From UBA4664 sp038244585 (GTDB lineage: Bacteria; Patescibacteriota; Saccharimonadia; UBA4664), in NCBI GenBank assembly GCA_038244585.1, contig JBBRTI010000019.1, forward strand, positions 1-13,616: a DNA stretch of 13,616 nucleotides, given 5' to 3'. Below, piece after piece: positions 1 to 6,846 of this stretch (positions are counted from its first letter, which is position 1; the number at the start of each line of letters is the position of its first letter). The notes beneath the pieces were generated by a model that made no database searches, had not been told where the DNA came from, and saw only the letters and a list, made by a program, of their open reading frames with translations. Made by a program: the position numbers and the translations under genes.

Positions 1-501
1 AGGAGGCGCCTTAAAGAAGAATGCTACGTAAACTGCGAAGAGAGTTACTGGAACAGCAACAAGCAGGCCAGCAACAAGTAACACTTTCAGCCAACGAATT
101 GGCCGCGACGGAATATATGTGCCTGGAGGTAGCGATTCGGCCACGGCGCTTTCAAGGCTGTGGGCGCGCGCGCTTGCGTCTGCCGTCTCGCTCATAGTAA
201 TCAGTCCGTTGCCAAGAAAAGCGGGAGTGTGCGTACATGAAACGCTATATTTATAGCCATCGGTAGTAATAATCCGAAATGATCCATAGCTCGAGTTAGT
301 AAAGTCCAAACTTTTTATCGTGGCAAAAGGAACCTTAAAACTGGCCTGCGGCTCAGACGAAGTAAATTCTAGCATGCCATCAGTATGGAGGCTAAATTTC
401 CCATTTATTGCAATTATCTTCTCGGGCCTGTAAGAGGCATCAAACGTCAAATTTCTGAAGCTGCTCTCGCTTACGGGCAACTTAGTCTTAAGTTCTGTCA
501 T
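1..501 (-). CDS. Membrane protein with PH-like N-terminal region (partial, runs off left edge)
   Basis: The reading frame is open from ATG at 501 to the window edge (167 codons, no stop), so the C-terminus is missing. Residues about 15-100 alternate short beta-like strands in a pattern resembling bacterial PH/GRAM-type domains (for example FKVPFATIKSLDF at 55-67, then FRIITTDGYKYSV). A polar linker (about 101-135) leads to one strong hydrophobic segment (about 138-162). The start codon overlaps the stop of the upstream gene in an ATGA, with a weak AGGCG just upstream, so translation is probably coupled. The membrane topology is visible; the PH-like assignment rests on strand pattern only and the function is unknown. 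Confidence 0.7.
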   Translation of the reverse strand, partial: MTELKTKLPVSESSFRNLTFDASYRPEKIIAINGKFSLHTDGMLEFTSSEPQASFKVPFATIKSLDFTNSSYGSFRIITTDGYKYSVSCTHTPAFLGNGLITMSETADASARAHSLESAVAESLPPGTYIPSRPIRWLKVLLVAGLLVAVPVTLFAVYVAFFFKAPP

Positions 502-977
502 GACAAGCGCCTAAATAATCTCAGCAATAATCGCCTGATTCTATACAACAGATGAAATCGTACTGCTAAACCAAATATTATTAGGGTTATCCCACCGAAC
601 AAAAGATTCTGACTAGCGCTTTGCCGTGTGCCTAGCTCAGCAACCGTCGCGGCAGAGTTTGTCACTACTGAGACAACAGTCCCAGCGGCATAGAATGGAA
701 GCTTGCTGTCACGATCCTGTCCATCGCCGATGACGGAGACTGTTGTAGCCATCGGTCGCTCAATTAATACTTCATATGTACGATATGATGCAACACTCTT
801 GGATCCTGAGTCAGGCTCATGAAAAGTTGACGATTGGACCGTTCCGGACGTATCGATGCCGGAAACAGCCAGCCAACTATGGCTGATGGAACCCTTCAGA
901 AAGTATGCCAAAACCACAACCAACAAGGCCGCAATCACAACGTTACTAAGGCTGAGGAGTTGTTTTCTTGTCGCCAC
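498..977 (-). CDS. DUF3592-like two-TM membrane protein
   Basis: A protein of about 159 residues with an N-terminal membrane segment (about residues 10-30), an extracytoplasmic beta-rich domain and a second membrane segment near the C-terminus (about 125-145), ending in an Arg-rich cytoplasmic tail. The motif FYAAGTVVSVVTN just before the second helix resembles the DUF3592 layout. The frame can start at GTG 983, but the SD-like AGAGAGG (983-989) lies five bases upstream of an in-frame GTG at 977, which I therefore prefer. The stop overlaps the ATG of the next gene (ATGA), so the two form a coupled pair and may act together in the envelope. No enzymatic motif is visible. Confidence 0.75.
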   Translation of the reverse strand: MATRKQLLSLSNVVIAALLVVVLAYFLKGSISHSWLAVSGIDTSGTVQSSTFHEPDSGSKSVASYRTYEVLIERPMATTVSVIGDGQDRDSKLPFYAAGTVVSVVTNSAATVAELGTRQSASQNLLFGGITLIIFGLAVRFHLLYRIRRLLLRLFRRLS

Positions 978-1023
978 AAACACCTCTCTTACTATTATGA
1001 AGTATGCGCACGATGACAGTCGG

Positions 1024-1042
1024 CAATAACCGGGGCTTATTG
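1024..1042. repeat. Short inverted repeat at the stop of the DUF5684-like gene
   Basis: CAATAA (1024-1029) and TTATTG (1037-1042) are exact inverted repeats around a GC-rich loop, and the gene's TAA stop lies inside the right arm. It could be a weak 3'-end hairpin; there is no T tract. Confidence 0.3.
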
Positions 1043-1537
1043 AACGGACGGCGGAATTACTGGCGGAACCGTAGGCTCAACCGGTGCGGTTGCGGCAACG
1101 ATTGGTTCGGCGACGGGCGAAGCTGGAGGAGTAGAGCCGCCGCCACCAAGATAAGTCACGTTCTTCACCATGAATGCAGCCGCTATAGGTAGCAACAATA
1201 AGGCTATCCAAAATCCAACACTCGCCTGATATTGCTTGATGAATTTAACCAGCAGGTAAATGCCCAAAACCAAGTAGGTAATACTGATAAGGATATTATC
1301 CTTGGTAAAGAGCATCAGAACACCTGCTATAACACCGAGCCATGCTGACTGCTTGCCTATTTGCGCCTCAACGACAGAACTGTAAACCGGCACTATTGCC
1401 GCCCAACCTGGACGGGATGCCTTAACATATAGCTTCCACATAACAATTGCGGCGGGTATCGCATAGATAAAAGTTAAGACAATACCGAATAAGACTAGGA
1501 CAATTAACGTAGATACTGATTGAACGTTGCTGTCCAC
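1037..1537 (-). CDS. DUF5684-like polytopic membrane protein
   Basis: A 166-residue integral membrane protein with an N-terminal hydrophobic helix, then a conserved-looking stretch (WKLYVKASRPGWAAIVPVYS) that is the hallmark of the DUF5684 family, then two to three further helices between about residues 60 and 125. The tail (about 133-166) is Pro/Val/Ala-rich and probably disordered. DUF5684 proteins are often encoded near signal peptidases, but none is seen here. The GTG start at 1537 is supported by AAGGAG six bases upstream, and a promoter lies about 30 bases further up. Family membership is fairly secure; the biochemical role is unknown. Confidence 0.8.
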   Translation of the reverse strand: MDSNVQSVSTLIVLVLFGIVLTFIYAIPAAIVMWKLYVKASRPGWAAIVPVYSSVVEAQIGKQSAWLGVIAGVLMLFTKDNILISITYLVLGIYLLVKFIKQYQASVGFWIALLLLPIAAAFMVKNVTYLGGGGSTPPASPVAEPIVAATAPVEPTVPPVIPPSVQ

Positions 1538-1569
1538 GGTTGACTCCTTGATTAATACTTATGCCTCCT

Positions 1570-1598
1570 ATGTTACCACAGGTAGAGATTAACGTCAC
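1570..1598 (-). promoter_or_regulatory. Promoter of the DUF5684-like gene
   Basis: Reading the minus strand: GTGACG (1598-1593), 17-base spacer, TAACAT (1575-1570), with TG one base before the -10 (extended -10). The predicted transcript starts near 1563, leaving a leader of about 26 bases that contains AAGGAG. Confidence 0.5.
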
Positions 1599-1652
1599 TT
1601 AGTACGAGTCTGATACCAACTCAAGTAGCCAGGATATTGTTTATCTATGCAA

Positions 1653-1673
1653 CTTAGTGGAGATAGAGGGATT
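1653..1673 (-). repeat. Displaced copy of the tRNA-Ala 3' end
   Basis: These 21 bases match 1741-1761 (CCA tail, acceptor 3' strand and start of the T-stem of the tRNA-Ala) with one mismatch, in the same orientation and 88 bases away. The mismatch changes the CCA complement so that the copy would read CTA. No D arm or anticodon arm is present, so this is a fragment and not a second tRNA. Confidence 0.7.
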
Positions 1674-1703
1674 GTGGTTGTGCCACCTCCCCTCGACTGC
1701 GCT

Positions 1704-1728
1704 CGCTACGCCAAATAGCGACGTTTGA
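1704..1728. repeat. Short hairpin between the two tRNA 3'-end copies
   Basis: TCGCTA and TAGCGA form a perfect 6-bp stem around a 7-base CGCCAAA loop. It lies downstream of the tRNA on the minus strand and could help end that transcript, but there is no T tract. Confidence 0.3.
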
Positions 1729-1742
1729 AACCTATAATTGCT

Positions 1743-1818
1743 TGGTGGAGATAGAGGGATTCAAACCCTCGGCCTCTGCAATGCGAATGCAGCGCTCTAT
1801 CAGCTGAGCTATATCCCC
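1743..1818 (-). tRNA. tRNA-Ala (anticodon CGC)
   Basis: A 76-base cloverleaf including an encoded CCA. The acceptor stem GGGGATA/TATCTCC pairs fully and carries a G3:U70 wobble, the alanine identity element. The D arm is GCTC/GAGC, the anticodon stem CTGCA/TGCAG encloses loop TTCGCAT (anticodon CGC at 1783-1785, reading GCG), and the T arm is GAGGG/CCCTC around TTTGAAT. It sits 47 bases downstream of obg on the same strand. A TATAGT at 1847-1842 could be its own -10, although that sequence is part of a short hairpin. Confidence 0.97.
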
Positions 1819-1836
1819 GTAACCGGCGGGTGGACT

Positions 1837-1851
1837 CCGCTACTATAGCGG
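1837..1851. repeat. Hairpin between obg and tRNA-Ala
   Basis: CCGCTA (1837-1842) and TAGCGG (1846-1851) form a perfect 6-bp stem with a 3-base loop, 14 bases after the obg stop. It could be a weak obg 3'-end structure or a processing site upstream of the tRNA. Confidence 0.35.
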
Positions 1852-1865
1852 AAATCAGACCGGCG

Positions 1866-3128
1866 TTACAGCCACTCGAAGGTGCTTTTGCCAATCGCTA
1901 CGTTGTCGCCGGGCTTGGCGCCCTGACGGCGCAGTTCGCGGGCTACGCCGGTTTTGCGCATGATGTCGCGGAGACGTTCTACGCCGTCGTCGGATTCGAA
2001 GTTGGTACGCAGGGCAAAGCCTTCCATGCGCTCGCCGATGACGCGGTAGGTGCCGTCTTCGTCGATCTCGACGTGCCACATGTCCGGCATGGCGACCTCT
2101 GTGATGACTGTGGCGGCCTGCTCGGCCTCCATACGGGCTCGCTCGTCGCGGGCAGCCTTGATGACCGGCACAGCGGCGTCCAGCAGCGGTACGAGGCCGC
2201 TATGGGCCTGTGCAGAGATCACGTAGACGTCCTGCTTAGTCAGTTTCTTGAGGACTTTGCGCGCGGCCTCGACAACCACCTCCTCGACGGTGTCAGCCTT
2301 GGTGATGACCACGAGCTGAGGTCGGCTGGACAAGTCCACCTGATAATTGGCCAGCTCGCCCTGGATCACCTTATAATCGCGCGCAACGTCGTCTGAGGCG
2401 GCGTCAATCATGTGGAACAACACGGCGGTGCGCTCAACGTGGCGGAGGAACTCGTCGCCGAGCCCCTTGCCTTCGCTGGCGCCTTCGATGAGCCCCGGAA
2501 TGTCGGCCATGAGGAAGGCGAAGTCGCGGTGTTCGACGACGCCGAGGTTTGGAATCAGGGTAGTGAAGGCGTAGTCGGCAATGGCCGGCTTGGCGTTGGT
2601 CACCACCGACAGCAGCGTCGATTTGCCGGCGTTCGGCAATCCGACAAGGCCGACATCGGCCACCATTTTCAGCTCTAGGCGCACCTTAGATGTTTCGCCG
2701 GGCTCGCCGAGCTCCGCTGTTCTTGGAGCCTGACGTATGCTCGATACGAAGTGGGCGTTTCCAAAACCGCCGCGGCCGCCCTTGGCTAGAATAGCCTCCT
2801 GGCCATTCACCGTCAGGTCGGCAATCAGTTCGTCGTCGCGCCAAATCTGCGTGCCTTCCGGCACTTTAATGATGACGTCTTCACCGGCTCGTCCCCGGCT
2901 CTGGTTGCCGCCGCCCACCATGCCGTCTTCGGCAGCAATCAGGCGCGTCGTGCGATAGGTAGAGAGGGTGTTGGCATTATGGTCGACGCGGAAAATGACG
3001 TCGCCGCCCTTGCCGCCGTCGCCACCGTCCGGTCCGCCCATGGCCCGATATTTCTCATGACGAAAAGAAGAGCGGCCGTCGCCGCCCTTGCCGGCGCGTA
3101 TTTCAATCGTCGCGGTATCAGCAAACAT
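1866..3128 (-). CDS. obg: GTPase Obg/CgtA
   Basis: A 420-residue protein, the usual length for three-domain Obg. The glycine-rich Obg fold (about 1-158) begins MFADTATIEIRAGKGGDG. The G domain carries G1 GLPNAGKS (163-170), G2 TT (189-190), G3 DIPG (209-212), G4 TKAD (286-289) and G5 SAQ (305-307). A C-terminal OCT domain follows (about 340-420). Obg proteins are ribosome-associated GTPases required for late 50S assembly and linked to stress control. G4 is usually NKxD in Obg; TKxD is the form typical of EngB and should still recognise guanine through Lys and Asp. The ATG has no convincing SD, and the promoter lies almost on top of it. Confidence 0.97.
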   Translation of the reverse strand: MFADTATIEIRAGKGGDGRSSFRHEKYRAMGGPDGGDGGKGGDVIFRVDHNANTLSTYRTTRLIAAEDGMVGGGNQSRGRAGEDVIIKVPEGTQIWRDDELIADLTVNGQEAILAKGGRGGFGNAHFVSSIRQAPRTAELGEPGETSKVRLELKMVADVGLVGLPNAGKSTLLSVVTNAKPAIADYAFTTLIPNLGVVEHRDFAFLMADIPGLIEGASEGKGLGDEFLRHVERTAVLFHMIDAASDDVARDYKVIQGELANYQVDLSSRPQLVVITKADTVEEVVVEAARKVLKKLTKQDVYVISAQAHSGLVPLLDAAVPVIKAARDERARMEAEQAATVITEVAMPDMWHVEIDEDGTYRVIGERMEGFALRTNFESDDGVERLRDIMRKTGVARELRRQGAKPGDNVAIGKSTFEWL

Positions 3129-3137
3129 AGTAAACCC

Positions 3138-3167
3138 AGTATAGCAGACGAAAACTCATTGTTGTAA
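3138..3167 (-). promoter_or_regulatory. obg promoter
   Basis: Minus strand: TTACAA (3167-3162), 18-base spacer, TATACT (3143-3138). The predicted start is near 3131, only a few bases before the obg ATG (3128), so the mRNA would be nearly leaderless. The -35 hexamer is the exact complement of the -35 used by the divergent gene. Confidence 0.5.
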
Positions 3168-3190
3168 TACTACTTAAAATATGATATAAT
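3162..3190 (+). promoter_or_regulatory. Promoter of the 3254 gene
   Basis: TTGTAA (3162-3167), 17-base spacer, perfect TATAAT (3185-3190) with an upstream TG at 3182-3183 (extended -10). The predicted start is near 3197, giving a leader of about 57 bases. Confidence 0.75.
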
Positions 3191-3253
3191 TAGCTTAATC
3201 GGTATGCTCCGGTTTCCTCGCTCGTTTACACCTACCACTCCCCAGGAGTTTCC

Positions 3254-3697
3254 ATGAAGCTGTTCCGCCACGGTTGGGACCGTAACCTCAACTGGCAACA
3301 AGACCTCAATGCCATCGCCGATCCCGCCCTGGCCGCAACAGCCAAACGGCTGTCACGTCTAGGGCCCCAAACGGTTTCCCGCCTGGCCGAAGCCGAAATT
3401 GACCAGATCAAAACCCTTTCCCCTGACAACGATCCCGATCTCCGCGATCTCTACGATGAAGTCAATCTCCGCCTAGAGACAGCGGTAGTCATTTGGGTCG
3501 AGGCCGCCGCTCGCTTAGGCAAACGCAAGGCGGTTCGGTTCTTCAGCAACAAATGGGACTTAGGAGTATTTGCCACGTCGACTCGCCTCGTGAGCTTCCC
3601 GAAATGCCCGGATGACCAGTATGACAGCCTTGGCAGGCTCTCGGGATTTATGAAAGATTTCTACCTCGTCAAATCCCGCACGCCCGACCTAAGCTAG
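3254..3697 (+). CDS. Hypothetical soluble protein, 147 aa
   Basis: I do not recognise this protein. It is predicted soluble and mostly helical, without signal peptide or membrane segment. It is basic at the N-terminus (MKLFRHGWDRNLNW) and rich in Leu, Asp and Arg in the middle (about 40-80). The C-terminal third has aromatic residues and one Cys (SFPKCPDDQYDSLGRL). The ATG at 3254 has a good SD, AGGAG at 3244-3248, five bases away, and a strong promoter is visible upstream. It is a single-gene unit, divergent from obg and convergent with the LysM-CHAP gene, closed by a strong hairpin. Promoter, SD and terminator together support a real, expressed gene of unknown function. Confidence 0.75.
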   Translation: MKLFRHGWDRNLNWQQDLNAIADPALAATAKRLSRLGPQTVSRLAEAEIDQIKTLSPDNDPDLRDLYDEVNLRLETAVVIWVEAAARLGKRKAVRFFSNKWDLGVFATSTRLVSFPKCPDDQYDSLGRLSGFMKDFYLVKSRTPDLS

Positions 3698-3713
3698 TAA
3701 ACCCACCTACGCC

Positions 3714-3745
3714 AATGGCCCCGTCTTTTTCAAGACGGGGCCATT
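3714..3745. terminator. Strong hairpin between convergent genes (likely bidirectional terminator)
   Basis: A perfect 14-bp stem (3714-3727 with 3732-3745, including GGCCCCGTCTT) with a TTTC loop lies between the stop of the 3254 gene and the stop of the LysM-CHAP gene. The plus side is followed only by ATTATTA and the minus side has no T run, so termination efficiency is uncertain, but placement and stem strength fit a shared terminator. Confidence 0.75.
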
Positions 3746-3763
3746 ATTACGTGGAACTGGCGG

Positions 3764-4927
3764 CTAGTAGATATAGCGGAAGCTAGAGGCTGAGACGGTG
3801 CGGTAGGTTACGCGGTTCCAGTTGCCGTTGAAGTTCATCTCGGAGATGTTAACGGTTCCGTTGCCGTTCACGCTCTCCACATAGGCGACGTGGCCGTAGT
3901 AACCGGCACCGCTCCAGGCGATGGCTCCGGCTACCGGCGACGATCCCGTCGAGAAACCTGAGGCCTGGGCCTGGTAGAGCCACTGGCTGGCATTGCCCCA
4001 GAAGGCAGGAACGCTGCGGCGCGAGGCGACATAGAAGGTGCAATAACCATAGGAGTAGCTGTTGCCGCCACCCACGAAGTAGGTAAGGCGTGGGGCAACC
4101 GTCGAGCTGCCTGCAACTGAGCCGCGAGACGGCTGGGCGGCCGCTACCTGGACGACCGGTTTAGGCGCTTCGGCCTTGGTGCCGTCTGGAACGATGATCT
4201 TCTGGCCGACTTCCAAGCCTTTGACTTCAGCATTGTTATAGGACAGGATCTGCGCGGCGTTGGCGTGATACTTGTCCGCCAGAGAATCGGCGGTGTCGCC
4301 GCCGGCTACGGTAATTACCAATCCGCTTACGGGCAGGATGGTCAAGCTCTGGCCGGGAGAGATACTGTCGACGCTGGCCATATCATTGGCCCACTTAATA
4401 GTTGACGTTGTGATGTTGTATTTACTGGCTACGCCGGACAGCGTGTCTCCTGGCTGAACCGCGTAAGTCGTGATATCGCGCGTTGCATTTCCCGCCGTAG
4501 AAACGACCTGACGCTTGGCCAGGGTGCCGTCATCGCTCATCAGGAGCGCAACCTGCTGACCCTTGACCGTGGCCGTCTCGCGGGCGTCGCTTGTTACCAG
4601 GAGGTGACTCTTAATAGCCATATCGGCGGCAACCTTTGCCGTGGCAGCCTCATCCAGTGTCGTCGACATGGCGGCATGGGCCGACATAAGCCGTACCGAC
4701 AGATTGTGAGCGTGCGTCGGGCTGTTGGTCACGACGATGCCGGCCGCAAGTCCGATGAAGCCCACATGGGCCCAAAAGCGCGGGCGGTAGATGCTGCGGA
4801 CGGTTTTTACGGCCTCGGCTTGGGTTTTTGAGATACTGCGATACGCAGCATGCTGCCTGGCGAGAGATTGATGTCCCGCCCCGCGGGGGGTTTTTATATT
4901 CGAAAATGTCTCGGTGGCCGGACCCAC
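3764..4927 (-). CDS. Membrane-anchored LysM-LysM-CHAP peptidoglycan hydrolase
   Basis: A cell-wall amidase/endopeptidase candidate of 387 residues from the start chosen here. Residues 1-50 are basic and cytoplasmic, a membrane anchor follows (about 51-68), then a stalk, LysM 1 (about 153-198, YAVQPGDTLSGVASKYNI), LysM 2 (about 203-246), a Pro/Ala linker, and a C-terminal CHAP domain (about 285-387). CHAP residues visible are Cys296 (GYCTFYVA), His346 (GHVAYVE) and Glu363 (ISEMN). LysM binds glycan; CHAP cleaves stem peptide or cross-bridge. The frame is open up to GTG 5056. I chose GTG 4927 because AGGA lies six bases upstream, codons above it look non-coding (AGA, ATA), and the promoter leaves a long leader. 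ATG 4933 is an alternative. Confidence 0.88.
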   Translation of the reverse strand: MGPATETFSNIKTPRGAGHQSLARQHAAYRSISKTQAEAVKTVRSIYRPRFWAHVGFIGLAAGIVVTNSPTHAHNLSVRLMSAHAAMSTTLDEAATAKVAADMAIKSHLLVTSDARETATVKGQQVALLMSDDGTLAKRQVVSTAGNATRDITTYAVQPGDTLSGVASKYNITTSTIKWANDMASVDSISPGQSLTILPVSGLVITVAGGDTADSLADKYHANAAQILSYNNAEVKGLEVGQKIIVPDGTKAEAPKPVVQVAAAQPSRGSVAGSSTVAPRLTYFVGGGNSYSYGYCTFYVASRRSVPAFWGNASQWLYQAQASGFSTGSSPVAGAIAWSGAGYYGHVAYVESVNGNGTVNISEMNFNGNWNRVTYRTVSASSFRYIY

Positions 4928-4979
4928 TCCCATTCCTGGGAACTGTTCAAGGGAACCGCCAAGGGCACTTCTACTAATA

Positions 4980-5051
4980 CTACTCTCCACCCCACTCCGA
5001 TCGTGAATGTATCGGAATGAGAAAACTATTCTTATCACGTCCTTCCCCCAT
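4980..5051 (-). CDS. Possible 23-aa upstream ORF (leader peptide)
   Basis: ATG at 5051 is preceded by GAGG at eight bases' spacing, a better SD placement than any in-frame start of the long LysM-CHAP reading. It encodes MGEGRDKNSFLIPIHSRSEW plus GGE and ends at TAG (4980), before the LysM-CHAP start. A 9-bp hairpin lies inside it. It could couple or attenuate translation of the hydrolase. This rests on SD and position only. Confidence 0.3.
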   Translation of the reverse strand: MGEGRDKNSFLIPIHSRSEWGGE

Positions 5052-5172
5052 GGCACTTACCTCGGGGCAGAAGAATTTCGACCTTTGTTATTACTTCGTG
5101 TCGACGTTTAGGAATAGTAAATTGACGTCACAAAAAACACTATACTGCTAATGCTTATCAATTTACCTTCGT

Positions 5173-5201
5173 AGTCTAACAAGGCAAAAAAACACTGTCA
5201 A
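5173..5201 (-). promoter_or_regulatory. Promoter of the LysM-CHAP gene
   Basis: Minus strand: perfect TTGACA (5201-5196), 17-base T-rich spacer, TAGACT (5178-5173). The predicted start is near 5166, which leaves about 240 bases of leader before GTG 4927. Confidence 0.7.
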
Positions 5202-5426
5202 CAACGTTAAAAGGCTTTATAAAGGGACAATAAGTTGATTGCGGTTATGTTATAGGGTTACCCGCTGCAACCATGCATATAATGCTGAGTTGTCAAATCA
5301 CGCTTGTGTCACCATATTTATCCACTAATGCAATGCTCCAGCTTTTTGGGGGGTCTGTTGAAGGATTTTAGGAATAAATGATTATTTTTTTCCCGTACGA
5401 TATCAAAATTTTTGGTTATTTCCGGT

Positions 5427-6464
5427 CTATCTCAAGTATTTCTGGATGTTGCGTTGGTGCTCAGCGTAGGTATTGGCGTAGTAGGTTTTGCCGTCGTTAC
5501 CACTGAGAAAATAATTGTATGAGGTGCTGGCAGGATGAGCCACAGCGTCCATAGCCGACAGGCCAGGGCTGGCAATGGGACCCGGCGGCAGACCGACGAA
5601 TTTTCGCGTATTATACGGCGAGTTGATATCAAGGTTGAACGGTACTCCGGCCAGATCCGAGGCATAATGCACGGTAACATCTGAACCCAGCGGCTGCTTC
5701 TCGCGGAAGCGCTTAAGAAATATTTGCGCTACAATCGGCCGATCATCGGCATGGTTTACCTCACGCTCAACAATAGATGCCAGAGTCAAACCCTGGTGAA
5801 GCGACAGGCCTTGGGCGGCAAACGCTTGCACGTATTCCTGGCCCACTCGCTTACCGAACGTAGCGAGCATGGCGTTGACCAACTGAGAAGCCGTAGTGGA
5901 ACTCCCCACCTCGTAAGAGTCGGGAAACAAATACCCTTCCAAGCTAACATCTGTGGGTTTACTTATAAGAAACGTCTGTGAATGCGGGGCCGCGAGGGCA
6001 GATGTAAAATCGGCCTTTGAGATCCCGTGCTTGGCCGCGAGGATTTCAATTTGTGCCAGTTGGTAACCTTCCGGTACGGTCAGGCGGTTAGAAAACGTGC
6101 TGCCGTTAGTCAACAGTTCGGCAATAAACGGTCCCGTCTTGGTCGGGCTGATAGAATATGTCCCCGCTTTTAGGCCGGTTCTAAGCCCGTGGAAATTGAG
6201 ATAGGTCAAAAAAGCGGAGCGGTTGCGGATGAGACCCGCCCGTTTGAGCTCAGTGGCAACGGAATTGGCATTCTCACCGCTCCTGATTTCGAAGACCTGC
6301 GTCGCGCCGGCCGATGCCGCGGGCCCCAGGCCGACCCTGTACAGGCCGTAGCCGGCCAACAGAACCGCGGTGACCGCAGCCAGACCGATTACCAATATCT
6401 GCTGGCGGCGGGCCGGTAACTTAAATGTCCGGGGCAAAGATTGGCGCGGAGACCTAGGTGTCAT
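5427..6464 (-). CDS. mltG: Endolytic peptidoglycan transglycosylase MltG
   Basis: A 345-residue YceG/MltG protein: short basic cytoplasmic tail, one membrane helix (about 21-42), LysM-like region (about 55-110) and the catalytic domain. MltG cleaves nascent glycan strands and helps set their length. Family motifs present are EGYLFPDSY (166-174), LASIVEREV with catalytic Glu223, and YNTRKFVGLPPGPIASPG (264-281). Length is normal for the family and all key residues are present. Its ATG overlaps the ruvX stop in an ATGA, so translation is coupled. It is the last gene of the three-gene operon; no clear terminator follows. The ruvX-mltG neighbourhood also occurs in Firmicutes. Confidence 0.96.
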   Translation of the reverse strand: MTPRSPRQSLPRTFKLPARRQQILVIGLAAVTAVLLAGYGLYRVGLGPAASAGATQVFEIRSGENANSVATELKRAGLIRNRSAFLTYLNFHGLRTGLKAGTYSISPTKTGPFIAELLTNGSTFSNRLTVPEGYQLAQIEILAAKHGISKADFTSALAAPHSQTFLISKPTDVSLEGYLFPDSYEVGSSTTASQLVNAMLATFGKRVGQEYVQAFAAQGLSLHQGLTLASIVEREVNHADDRPIVAQIFLKRFREKQPLGSDVTVHYASDLAGVPFNLDINSPYNTRKFVGLPPGPIASPGLSAMDAVAHPASTSYNYFLSGNDGKTYYANTYAEHQRNIQKYLR

Positions 6465-6844
6465 AGCGAGTCCAAATAATCCTGCAAAATAATAACAGCG
6501 GCCTCGGCATCGATGTCGCCACGCTCGTAAGCGCGGCCGGATTCCCTGAGCCGGTCCTCTGCTACGCTGGAAGTGCCCGCTTCGTCCTGGAAGACCAGTT
6601 CCGCGCCAAAAGAGTCTAGAACGTCAGCGGCGTACCGGCGCACGGCTAGAGTCTGCGGCGTTTCACGGCCGTCCAGGCTGCGCGGCAGCCCCACGACAAT
6701 GACATCCGGTTTATGCTCTGCCACCAGGGCCGGGACTTTTTCGGGCGACACTGTAGCTAGTCGACGGGCCAATTTGGCATCGCTATCGGCGGCCGCCAGT
6801 CCGACCCGACTGGATCCGTAATCAATTCCTATGTAGCTGGTCAA
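6461..6844 (-). CDS. ruvX: Holliday junction resolvase-like / pre-16S rRNA nuclease RuvX (YqgF)
   Basis: A 127-residue RNase H-fold protein of normal YqgF length. Motifs: IGIDYGSSRVGLA with catalytic Asp8, VVGLPRSLDGRET (51-63), DEAGTSSVAEDRL (87-99), and the C-terminal acidic IDAEAA (110-115). YqgF proteins take part in 16S rRNA 5' maturation and have been proposed as Holliday junction resolvases. The start is TTG at 6844, supported by AAGGAG at five bases' spacing; that SD lies inside the last codons of the upstream gene, whose TAA ends two bases before the TTG. The gene is therefore locked between its neighbours in an operon. Confidence 0.95.
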   Translation of the reverse strand: MTSYIGIDYGSSRVGLAAADSDAKLARRLATVSPEKVPALVAEHKPDVIVVGLPRSLDGRETPQTLAVRRYAADVLDSFGAELVFQDEAGTSSVAEDRLRESGRAYERGDIDAEAAVIILQDYLDSL

Positions 6845-6846
6845 AC

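Larger units (their letters stand above)
4928..5426. other. Long gene-poor leader and intergenic stretch
   Basis: Nearly 500 bases separate mltG from the LysM-CHAP start, with an AT-rich part at about 5090-5426. It holds one strong minus-strand promoter (5173-5201), a possible 23-codon upstream ORF (4980-5051), and a 9-bp hairpin (4992-5018 region, CATTCCGAT with ATCGGAGTG, one G-U pair). I see no tRNA, no known riboswitch consensus and no convincing terminator for mltG. Hypothetical longer forms of the LysM-CHAP protein would also cover 4928-5056. Confidence 0.5.

Noticed and set aside
1830..2396. 188-residue plus-strand open frame
   Set aside because: Antisense to obg, whose family motifs are unambiguous on the minus strand.
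4537..4544. CTGATGAG on the minus strand, resembling a hammerhead core
   Set aside because: No GAAA and no pairing stems follow at the required positions; it lies inside the LysM-CHAP coding region.
4874..4896. GC-rich segment followed by TTTTT on the plus strand, terminator-like
   Set aside because: The palindrome leaves almost no loop, no plus-strand transcript reaches it, and it lies within the LysM-CHAP N-terminal coding region.
4928..5166. c-di-AMP (ydaO-type) riboswitch ahead of the LysM-CHAP gene
   Set aside because: Such riboswitches do precede wall hydrolases in other bacteria, but the conserved GGGGTGAAT and CAGCTAA-type segments are absent.
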